A DNA stretch of 6,511 bases. Origin: Chloroflexota bacterium. Its GTDB lineage: Bacteria > Chloroflexota > Ktedonobacteria > Ktedonobacterales > Ktedonobacteraceae. The notes under the pieces are model-generated. The model did no database searches, was not told the DNA's origin, and saw only the letters and a list, made by a program, of their open reading frames with translations. A program made the position numbers and the translations under genes. The stretch is taken from the NCBI GenBank assembly GCA_005881495.1, contig VBHI01000056.1:1-6511 (forward strand), written 5' to 3'. Shown here in pieces: positions 1-5,552 of this stretch (positions are counted from its first letter, which is position 1; the number at the start of each line of letters is the position of its first letter).

Positions 1-788
1 CGGCCGGCCAGTGGCGCGTAGATTTCCCGCGTCTCCAGAGCCATCTCCAGTTTTTCATGTTGGTCAGTGGATGAGGAAGAGGATGGCTGCGCTAGCGGCG
101 TTGCAGGGATGGCTTTCAATGTACTTCCTTGTATCCCTGCTGAGACATCGTCTGGCTGCGCTAGCGGCGTTGCAGGGATGACTTTCAATGTGATAAGCCG
201 CATAGCGTGCAGACGATAAGCAAGCTTGAGAAGCACCACGCGCGGGTCCTCGGCCATACCGATGAACATTTTGCGTACAGTCTCCGCCTGCTGGCGGCGC
301 AGGGCTTCACGAATACGGCGCTTTTTCTGGTCGCGACTATTCTCTCCCTCACCTCCACTGGGCGCATTTAACTGCGCGCCAACATTTTTCGCGCGTTCCA
401 GAATGTTCAGTCGCTGCATACTACCGACGATACGCCCTACTGGTACACCAAGGGTTCGTTCAACCCGCTCAACCGGCAGAAGGTCAGCGTCAACAGCTTC
501 AAAGACCACTCCGGCAGCGACACCCACGGCGTCGATATGCATTTGAGCCAGAATCGTTGCTACCGCCAGTGCGTGCACTAAAGGAGAAAGCTGGCGCAGT
601 GATTGGAGTGACGCTTCACGGTGTTCGCTCACTCCTGAGCTCGTCTCCTCAGCAAGCTGAATAGCCTGGGCCACCAGTTCAACTTCGCTCTCGCTCATAT
701 ACTGTCTCACTGTAGCCAGCAGTTGCTCAGCACTCGCGGCGTATGGATTGGGCGCCTCTGATTCATTATCTATAAACATCGGTATCAT
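1..788 (-). CDS. RelA/SpoT-like paralogue with degenerate HD domain (3' end outside window)
   Basis: The frame is open from an ATG at 788 to the left edge, giving 263 residues with no stop. It aligns with the HD region of the neighbouring Rel over its whole length. Both share an N-terminal helix (EQLLATVRQYMSESEVE), an Arg/Gln-rich insert ending in QQAETVRKM, AEDPRVVLLKLA, and REIYAPLAGR just before the synthetase would begin. The hydrolase centre is broken: HDVVED of the neighbour is FEAVDA here (residues 96-101), and the metal-binding Asp of LADRLHNMR is Tyr191 (LAYRLHAMR). Only the first His (H72) is kept. E. coli RelA, a synthetase without hydrolase activity, also lacks the HD motif, so this is probably a synthetase-only or regulatory RSH. 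Its synthetase domain lies outside the window and cannot be judged. Residues 200-235 hold an in-frame duplication. The start is uncertain because no clear Shine-Dalgarno is seen; ATG at 779 is an alternative. It lies downstream of rel in the same orientation. Confidence 0.85.
   Translation of the reverse strand, partial: MIPMFIDNESEAPNPYAASAEQLLATVRQYMSESEVELVAQAIQLAEETSSGVSEHREASLQSLRQLSPLVHALAVATILAQMHIDAVGVAAGVVFEAVDADLLPVERVERTLGVPVGRIVGSMQRLNILERAKNVGAQLNAPSGGEGENSRDQKKRRIREALRRQQAETVRKMFIGMAEDPRVVLLKLAYRLHAMRLITLKVIPATPLAQPDDVSAGIQGSTLKAIPATPLAQPSSSSSTDQHEKLEMALETREIYAPLAG
84..191. repeat. Two 39-bp direct repeats, 69-bp period, inside the RSH paralogue
   Basis: Copies at 84-122 and 153-191 differ at one base (G112 versus A181). 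The period of 69 bp is 23 codons, so reading is kept. In the protein the copies are TLKVIPATPLAQP (residues 200-212) and TLKAIPATPLAQP (223-235). They sit in a loop that is much shorter in the neighbouring Rel, between the LADRLHNMR-like helix and the IYAPLA helix. The spacer contains ATCCCTGC (133-140), the reverse complement of GCAGGGAT within the first copy (103-110), so a hairpin is possible. Confidence 0.85.
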
Positions 789-811
789 AGAATTATTTCT
801 CGCTTCGCTCG

Positions 812-971
812 CCCCTCGATAAATCGGGGTCTACAGTAGGCCCCTCGATAAATCGGGGTCTACAGTAGGCCCCTCGATAAATCGGGGTCTACAGTAGGCC
901 CCTCGATAAATCGGGGTCTACAGTAGGCCCCTCGATACATTGGGGTCTCCTGTAGGTCCCCGATGTATCGG
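812..971. repeat. 29-bp tandem repeat array with hairpin-forming units
   Basis: Five head-to-tail units lie at 812-840, 841-869, 870-898, 899-927 and 928-956. The first four are identical; the fifth has several changes. A degenerate sixth follows (957-971, core CCGATGTATCGG). Each unit has an imperfect inverted repeat, CCCCTCGATAAATCGGGG, followed by the odd palindrome CTACAGTAG. Across a unit junction, GTAGGCCCC can pair with GGGGTCTAC with one G-U pair. The array fills most of the 240-bp gap between rel and the downstream RSH paralogue. Its role is unknown: it could act in mRNA stability or termination, or be a dispersed intergenic repeat. Confidence 0.9.
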
Positions 972-972
972 A

Positions 973-1021
973 GGACTCAGGCTTGCCTGGGATGGCTTTC
1001 ACTATTCGTGGCAAGGAGTCC
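973..1021 (-). terminator. Stem-loop just after rel, possible terminator or mRNA 3'-end hairpin
   Basis: GGACTC (973-978) pairs with GAGTCC (1016-1021), and CTTGCC (982-987) pairs with GGCAAG (1010-1015). This gives 12 bp with one 3-nt bulge and a 22-nt loop. It begins 8 bp beyond the rel stop. No U-tract follows on the minus strand, so it is not a standard intrinsic terminator. It could stabilise the 3' end, or lower readthrough into the downstream RSH gene. Confidence 0.45.
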
Positions 1022-1028
1022 CCTGCGT

Positions 1029-3491
1029 TCACGCATGGGGTTCATGACTACTGCGGTAGGCCGGAGGGCTCTTCGTGGAAAGTGATCTACTCACACTCAC
1101 GACATTTTTCACCTGCCGTAACCGTTTAAAGATGCGATCGATCTGCTCTACAGCCTCTATCTCCAATGTGGCCGTAATCACTGCCTTCTGCGAAGAAGCC
1201 TTGGTAGTGGAAGTGACCGCGGTCATATTAATCCCCGCATCTGATACGACAGCCGCCACGTCTCGCAATAGTCCAGCACGGTCTCGCGCCACAATAGTAA
1301 TCGGCGCGAGATAAAGTTGCGGCTCAATCTGCAACCAGTTGATCTCTACGTACCGATCCCGCGCTTGCTCTCCATTGCGACGTAGCGTGCGGCAATCGCT
1401 ACGATGTACAACCATGCCCTTGCCAGGATGGAATAAGCCCACAATGGTGTCGCCAGGAATAGGACAACAACAGTGCGCCAGCTTCACCAGCGGAGCTGAC
1501 TTTTGTACGCTGCTCTTACTATCAGGCATGTCAAAGAGAGGCTGCTGCTGCACTCCCGGCACCTCGCCATGCCCATTTATGCAAGGCGAGACACCCTCAC
1601 TCTCGTATCGTGCTTTCGGAGTGGGAAAGGGCACAACATCACCCCGGCTCTGTAGCACCGGGAGAAGCTGTTCCACCACCGTCTCTACGTGCATATCTTC
1701 GCGCCCTAACGCTACGTAGATGTCATCGAGCGTGGGATACTTCTTCATCGCCGTGAAAGGTGAAAAATCCCCCTCACGCACGACGTCAATACCCGGCACA
1801 CCAACCGACTTTAAGGCCAGGTCTAGCCGTTCCCGCCCCAGTTGGAGATCAATCTCGCGCTCATACGTCTTCAGGTAGCGCCGGATCTTTGTGCGTGCCG
1901 CCGCAGTCCGTGCGAAGGAAAGCCAATCGCGGGTCGGATGCGTGGTACGATTCACCACAATATCGACGATCTCTCCGCCCTGTAGCTCGTAATCCAGCGG
2001 CACCAGCCGTGTAATCAGGCGACCGGTATCAGCCATATTCGTAATAATGCGCGCGCCTGCGCAATGATCGCCAATATCGGTATGAATTCGGTACGCCATA
2101 TCCAGCGGTGTGGAGCCGCGCGGCAGATCTTTCACCTCACCCTTTGGCGTAAAAACGAAGATCTGCTCCTGGAAGATATCGCCCTTGACAGCCTCGACAA
2201 ACTCGTCCGCGCTCTGTGGCAATTCACGGTGCCAATCGCGCAGTTGCTCAATCCAGGCGATCATCTCACGGTAAGAGAGTCGCGATTCGCCGCGTCTTTT
2301 GAGGTACCAGTAGCTGGCGATACCGAAATCCGCCGTGCGCTGCATGTCATGTGTGCGAATCTGAATCTCAGCCAGCCGGTTGTCCAGGCAAAACACTGTT
2401 GTATGCAGCGATTGGTAGCCGTTCAACTTTGGCGTGGCGATAAAATCTTTGATTCGTCCATCCTTGGGCCGCCACAGTGCGTGGATATGTCCCAACGCCA
2501 GGTAGCAGTCGTAGTCAGAATTCACCAGGATGCGGAAAGAGACAAGATCGTGAATCTGGCTGATATCTCCCCCGCTCTGTTGCAATTTGCGGTTGATACT
2601 CGCCAGGTGCTTCTGCCAGGCCTGAATCTCCGCGTCGATACCCGCCCGCTCCATTTCCTCTTGCAGCGTGCGACATACTTCATCAATATAGGGTTGCCGT
2701 TTGCGCCGCTCCTCTTCTACTCCCCGTGCAAGCCGGGCATACTTATCTGGTTCCAGGTACGAGAAGGCCAGGTCTTCCAGTTCCGCCTGCACCAGCGCCA
2801 TACCCAGGCGCCTGGCCAGCGGAGCGTATATCTCCATAGTCTCACGGGCCTTATTCTGCTGTTGTAAGGGATTCATCACCGCTAGGGTACGCATATTATG
2901 GAGGCGATCCGCCAACTTCAGCACCACCACGCGCGGGTCCTCGACCATCGCCAGCAGCATCTTGCGCACAGTTTCCGAGCGCTGTCGCCGCTTTAGCTCT
3001 TTCGCCTGTTGGCGGCGCTGCTCTTCTGCTCGTGCGCGCTCAGCCTCATTATCCTGTGCAGTATGCGCTCCGGCGTCTGCCGGGAGAGGAACAGGAGTAA
3101 CGCCCGGCACCAGTGCGTCGAACTTGGTTACCCCATCCACAATATTGGCCACTGCATCGCCAAACTGTTCGCGGATATCTTCCAGCGAAAAAGTGGTATC
3201 TTCTACCACATCATGCAGCAGGGCAGCGGCAATCCCATCGGCATCAATGCGCATATCTGCCAGGAGCAGCGCAACTTCCAGAGGATGCTGGATATACGCC
3301 TCACCCGAGCGGCGCAACGTGCCCATATGCGCTATTTTCGCCAGTTCGTAGGCACGCTCAATCCGCTCCACATCTTGTGGAGTGAGATACTGGCTGGTCT
3401 CCGCCAAGAGATCTTGCAATGTGCTCCCCTGTGGAGGAGGGGTCGCCATATGCCTTGGCGCCAGAGACTCTTCTGGATTGATGGCCATCAT
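1029..3491 (-). CDS. rel: Bifunctional (p)ppGpp synthetase/hydrolase, long RelA/SpoT homologue (Rel)
   Basis: This cytosolic enzyme makes pppGpp/ppGpp from ATP plus GTP/GDP and hydrolyses it, controlling the stringent response; the long form acts on ribosomes. The 820 residues carry every expected module. The HD hydrolase (about 40-235) has H69, H93-D94, E97-D98 and D195 in LADRLHNMRTL. The synthetase (about 285-400) has K294, S298, K302, D315, RIKD (346-349), NGYQSLHTT and E375 in EIQIRT. Then follow TGS (about 442-512, with H470 and H476), a helical region, a Cys-rich zinc region (HCCCPIPGD at 673-681, H696, C700) and ACT (about 728-803). The RXKD form is that of bifunctional enzymes; the synthetase-only RelA class has EXDD. 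Two oddities stand out: a charged insert of about 40 residues in the HD domain (127-170), and W292 where the family motif GRPKH has Arg. The first ATG of a Met-Met pair is chosen because GAGGT lies 7 nt upstream. Hydrolase and synthetase residues look intact otherwise. Confidence 0.96.
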   Translation of the reverse strand: MMAINPEESLAPRHMATPPPQGSTLQDLLAETSQYLTPQDVERIERAYELAKIAHMGTLRRSGEAYIQHPLEVALLLADMRIDADGIAAALLHDVVEDTTFSLEDIREQFGDAVANIVDGVTKFDALVPGVTPVPLPADAGAHTAQDNEAERARAEEQRRQQAKELKRRQRSETVRKMLLAMVEDPRVVVLKLADRLHNMRTLAVMNPLQQQNKARETMEIYAPLARRLGMALVQAELEDLAFSYLEPDKYARLARGVEEERRKRQPYIDEVCRTLQEEMERAGIDAEIQAWQKHLASINRKLQQSGGDISQIHDLVSFRILVNSDYDCYLALGHIHALWRPKDGRIKDFIATPKLNGYQSLHTTVFCLDNRLAEIQIRTHDMQRTADFGIASYWYLKRRGESRLSYREMIAWIEQLRDWHRELPQSADEFVEAVKGDIFQEQIFVFTPKGEVKDLPRGSTPLDMAYRIHTDIGDHCAGARIITNMADTGRLITRLVPLDYELQGGEIVDIVVNRTTHPTRDWLSFARTAAARTKIRRYLKTYEREIDLQLGRERLDLALKSVGVPGIDVVREGDFSPFTAMKKYPTLDDIYVALGREDMHVETVVEQLLPVLQSRGDVVPFPTPKARYESEGVSPCINGHGEVPGVQQQPLFDMPDSKSSVQKSAPLVKLAHCCCPIPGDTIVGLFHPGKGMVVHRSDCRTLRRNGEQARDRYVEINWLQIEPQLYLAPITIVARDRAGLLRDVAAVVSDAGINMTAVTSTTKASSQKAVITATLEIEAVEQIDRIFKRLRQVKNVVSVSRSLSTKSPPAYRSSHEPHA

Positions 3492-3497
3492 TGGATT

Positions 3498-3502
3498 ACC
3501 TC
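3498..3502 (-). promoter_or_regulatory. Shine-Dalgarno of rel
   Basis: GAGGT on the minus strand, 6-7 nt before the first ATG (3491-3489) and 9-10 nt before the second (3488). The spacing favours the first ATG. Confidence 0.7.
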
Positions 3503-3609
3503 GATAGATGATACCTATGGTTAATACTTTCTATTACTATATGAAAACAACAAATAAGGCCTACTTTCATCCATGTGGGCGCGCAGTGTTCATAGTTTCC
3601 AATACACCT

Positions 3610-3637
3610 ATTATAGGCTGTGACGAATAACTGTCAA
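3610..3637 (-). promoter_or_regulatory. Consensus sigma-70-type promoter of rel
   Basis: On the minus strand there is a perfect -35 box TTGACA (3637-3632), a 16-bp spacer, and a perfect -10 box TATAAT (3615-3610). Transcription would start near 3603, giving a leader of about 110 nt. The -10 box lies inside the palindrome CCTATTATAGG (plus strand 3608-3618), which could be an operator or chance. Such a full match suggests strong housekeeping transcription of rel. Confidence 0.8.
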
Positions 3638-3825
3638 GGAAAGTACATTTTTAGCTGGGAATAGGGTATTTTGATGAGAAACCGCTTTATTCACTTGAGA
3701 TCAGCCGATCAAGCAGCTGGATCATGTGAGCACGGCCACTCGTTTGAGGATGGCATTCTCTTGTGTGACATCGTGGCATCTGGTAGACTTGCTGTAGGAT
3801 ATGTGTTAATCAAGGTTGGCAGGTG
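3638..3825. other. Intergenic region upstream of the RCK channel gene
   Basis: This is the remainder of the gap between the divergent rel and RCK-channel genes. It holds three GATCA sequences (3699-3703, 3707-3711, 3720-3724). The first two form part of a bulged hairpin, CTTGAGATC...GATCAAG (3694-3713), that could be a regulator site. No gene is seen here. Confidence 0.4.
3761..3789 (+). promoter_or_regulatory. Weak candidate promoter for the RCK channel gene
   Basis: TTGTGT (3761-3766), a 17-bp spacer and TAGACT (3784-3789) lie 36 bp before the ATG. The boxes match consensus at only 3/6 and 4/6 positions, so this is a guess resting mainly on spacing and location. Confidence 0.25.
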
Positions 3826-4830
3826 ATGAGAACGCCAGAATCTATTCGTCATCTCAGAATAGCAATTATTTTAGTATTCAGCGTACTTGTCCTGGGAACG
3901 GTTGGCTATATGCTGATCGAACAGCTTGCGTTTGCCGATGCCCTTTATACTACCATCGAAATGATGGCAACGGTGGGGGATGTGGTATATCCGCTTTCTG
4001 GGCCTGGTCGGATGTTCACCATTGTCGTGATCGTTTTGGGAGTAGGATCACTGCTCTATACCTTCGGTGCAGGTATGGAATTCATGATCGAGGGCCACCT
4101 AAGCCAGGCGATCAGGAGGCGCTTTATGGAGAAAAAGATTTCTGCGTTGCGCAACCATTATATCATCTGTGGATATGGACGTGTCGGCTTCCACATCGTC
4201 GAAGAGCTTACGGGAGCACGCCTCCCATTCGTCGTTATTGATGAGAAGGAGAGTAATGTTGGCAACTGCATCGAACGTGGCTACTTAGCATTGCAAGGAG
4301 ATGCGACGAGCGATGATGTGCTGCGTCAGGCAGGTATCCTGTATGCAAAGTGTTTATTGGTTGCCACAGATAACGATGCACACAATATCTCCATTACGCT
4401 GTCCGCACGACATCTCAGCAGAAAACTGTTTATTGTTGCACGGGCTAACCACAATGAGACGGCAGCGAAGCTCAAGCTAGCGGGAGCAGATCGGGCACTT
4501 TCACCCTACACTATTAGTGGACATCGTATGGCAAACCTGGCTCTTCAGCCCGGTGTGATAGAATTTTTTGATACTATTACGAAGGCTGGCGATGTGGAAC
4601 TTGCGGTTCAGGAAGTGGTAGTTCCCGCGACCTCGCTGCTTGTGGGCAAAACATTGGTGGAGGCCCAGAATACCTTGAGTTACGGGACCATGCTCGTCGC
4701 GTTAAAAAGACCAAGTGGAGTGATGCCGGGTTCAAGGCTTGAGGCGCGTATCGAAGTAGGTGATACAGTCATTGTCGTGGGTGCTTTAGAGCAGCTGGCA
4801 GCATTTAAACAGAAAAACAATGCTCAATAA
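3826..4830 (+). CDS. Two-TM potassium-channel-like protein with RCK (TrkA-N/TrkA-C) module, atypical selectivity filter
   Basis: The 334 residues start with a TM helix (about 12-32), a pore-loop region and a second TM helix (about 64-85). An RCK_N Rossmann domain follows, with NHYIICGYGRVG (GxGxxG at 116-121), the acidic VIDE end of the second strand (D139) and GDATSDDVLRQAGI. A C-terminal RCK_C-like domain spans about 255-325. This is the MthK-like layout, in which cytoplasmic RCK rings gate a tetrameric inner-membrane K+ channel in response to nucleotide or ions. The filter is abnormal: where the family has TVGYGD or TVGFGE, this protein reads TVGDVVYPLS (from residue 49), one residue shorter and without the GYG. 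The frame is intact on both sides, so this is not a frameshift. Conductance or selectivity may differ, or the protein may be a non-conducting sensor. ATG at 3826 is preferred over GTG at 3823 because AAGG (3812-3815) is better spaced. It is divergent from rel. Confidence 0.88.
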   Translation: MRTPESIRHLRIAIILVFSVLVLGTVGYMLIEQLAFADALYTTIEMMATVGDVVYPLSGPGRMFTIVVIVLGVGSLLYTFGAGMEFMIEGHLSQAIRRRFMEKKISALRNHYIICGYGRVGFHIVEELTGARLPFVVIDEKESNVGNCIERGYLALQGDATSDDVLRQAGILYAKCLLVATDNDAHNISITLSARHLSRKLFIVARANHNETAAKLKLAGADRALSPYTISGHRMANLALQPGVIEFFDTITKAGDVELAVQEVVVPATSLLVGKTLVEAQNTLSYGTMLVALKRPSGVMPGSRLEARIEVGDTVIVVGALEQLAAFKQKNNAQ

Positions 4831-4908
4831 GCAGGGGACGCCATCTGCCTCTCAAGGGTAGAGCCCTGCGTCCTGCTCCCCTGCCCCCATGGGCGACGCA
4901 AGCGTCCC
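4831..4908. other. GC-rich hairpin cluster after the RCK channel gene
   Basis: Directly after the stop codon, GCAGGGGA (4831-4838) can pair with TCCCCTGC (4877-4884), enclosing a small hairpin AGGG-TAGAG-CCCT (4855-4867). A second hairpin, GACGC-AA-GCGTC (4895-4906), is extended by flanking GGG/CCC. No T-run follows, so intrinsic termination is not certain. The GC-rich, Pyr-rich block contrasts with the AT-rich DNA after it and looks like a dispersed structured repeat or an mRNA 3' structure. Confidence 0.5.
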
Positions 4909-5253
4909 CACTCCACTCCTCACCTCTCCCGCCCCTACTGACAATATTCATGTGGGTCCTGGTTGGGCGTTTTTAGGGAATATGAGGGCATTTCCTAACT
5001 CTCAAAAAGCTCTTCAATGGATTCCAAAACATGCTCAGTTAAAGTGAGCAAGGACCAGTAGAAATGAGATTTTTGATGAGTTAGAAAAGTATACTCTGTT
5101 CCTGTTTAAGCTCAGAACTGTTCTGTTAATCTGAGTTACGAAACGCTCTCGGAATATTACTGATGGAGGTGTTGTTTGGAAAAATAGAAAGTGGTGTTAG
5201 TCTTAGCGGGGTCTATCTATTTTGCATAGAGGATCTCTAGAGAGAAATGATCA
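4909..5253. other. AT-rich non-coding stretch upstream of the zinc-ribbon gene
   Basis: I see no convincing gene in this stretch of about 345 bp. It starts with a pyrimidine-rich tract (4907-4940) and then turns AT-rich. The main structure is a 13-bp odd palindrome (5113-5125) inside a larger inverted repeat (5107-5138). No good promoter pair could be fixed in front of the small gene at 5254. Confidence 0.5.
5107..5138. promoter_or_regulatory. Nested palindromes, possible operator
   Basis: CAGAACTGTTCTG (5113-5125) is a perfect odd palindrome. Around it, TAAGCTCAGA (5107-5116) and TCTGAGTTA (5130-5138) are inverted repeats with one unpaired base, so two alternative pairings overlap. It lies about 130 bp before the zinc-ribbon gene. 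It resembles a dimeric repressor site, but no regulator can be named; its half-sites are too close together for a LexA-type box. Confidence 0.35.
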
Positions 5254-5496
5254 ATGACTCACGATCAAGAGTACCATGTTATAGTTCATGAGAGCGGACA
5301 ATTCTTGTGCGAAAAGTGCGGGGCCCCTCTTCCTTTAGAGCCAGAGTCATTCCGTCGCACCCTGAATATTTCAGGATATTCTGAACCCGGATGGTTCGTT
5401 TGGCGTTGTTCTAATCCATTTTGTCGTTCAACGAATATTCGACGAGTTGACGATGTTGCAGACATCGAGCGAGAGATTGATGCAATCTGCTGCTAA
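5254..5496 (+). CDS. Small zinc-ribbon-like protein of unknown function
   Basis: The 80 residues carry CEKCG (C19, C22) and CSNPFC (C52, C57), a CxxC-29-CxxxxC arrangement fit to bind one zinc. Between them is a segment with aromatic residues (GYSEPGWFVWRC). The C-terminal part is acidic and helix-like (DDVADIEREID) and ends in two adjacent cysteines (C79, C80). No signal peptide or membrane segment is visible, so it is probably cytosolic. A GA-rich AGAGAG (5239-5244) lies 9 nt before the ATG, and the gene ends in tandem TAA codons. I do not recognise the family. Zinc ribbons of this size may bind nucleic acid or partner proteins, but nothing here identifies a target. It is convergent with the voltage-gated channel gene, 56 bp away. 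Confidence 0.75.
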   Translation: MTHDQEYHVIVHESGQFLCEKCGAPLPLEPESFRRTLNISGYSEPGWFVWRCSNPFCRSTNIRRVDDVADIEREIDAICC

Positions 5497-5506
5497 TAAC
5501 AAAAGC

Positions 5507-5528
5507 AGATCAGGCCGCATCTCTTTTT
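5507..5528. terminator. Weak candidate bidirectional terminator between convergent genes
   Basis: AGAT (5507-5510) and ATCT (5519-5522) flank a GC-rich centre. A T-run follows on the plus strand (5524-5528), and an A-run precedes (5501-5504), which reads as T on the minus strand. The stem is only 4 bp, so the call rests largely on its position between two convergent stop codons. Confidence 0.3.
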
Positions 5529-5552
5529 GAGGTATAATCCACATGTTGGCTC

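Noticed and set aside
185..546. Short open frames on both strands near the left end (185-367 minus, 226-546 plus)
   Set aside because: They overlap the RSH-paralogue frame, which aligns residue by residue with Rel; the short frames are rich in Arg, Ser and Cys, as expected for out-of-frame reading.
1..788. Calling the left RSH copy a pseudogene
   Set aside because: The frame is open for all 262 complete codons, the duplication inside it is in frame, and the changes are concentrated at hydrolase residues as in known hydrolase-dead RelA proteins. A pseudogene remains possible only if damage lies beyond the edge.
811..971. Possible CRISPR array
   Set aside because: The 29-bp units are contiguous with no unique spacers between them, and no cas-like gene is in view. 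It is a simple tandem repeat.
2064..2867. Long plus-strand open frame of 267 codons opposite rel
   Set aside because: It lies entirely antisense to the synthetase and HD coding region of rel, shows no recognisable domain, and is best explained as a shadow of the biased codon use of rel. The other plus-strand frames within 1075-3524 are rejected for the same reason.
3816..4241. Plus-strand open frame of 141 codons overlapping the RCK channel gene
   Set aside because: It is out of frame with the clear TM and GxGxxG-containing protein and has a composition typical of a shadow.
5533..5538. Plus-strand TATAAT between the convergent genes
   Set aside because: No acceptable -35 box lies 16-18 bp upstream, and it would only drive antisense transcription into the channel gene.
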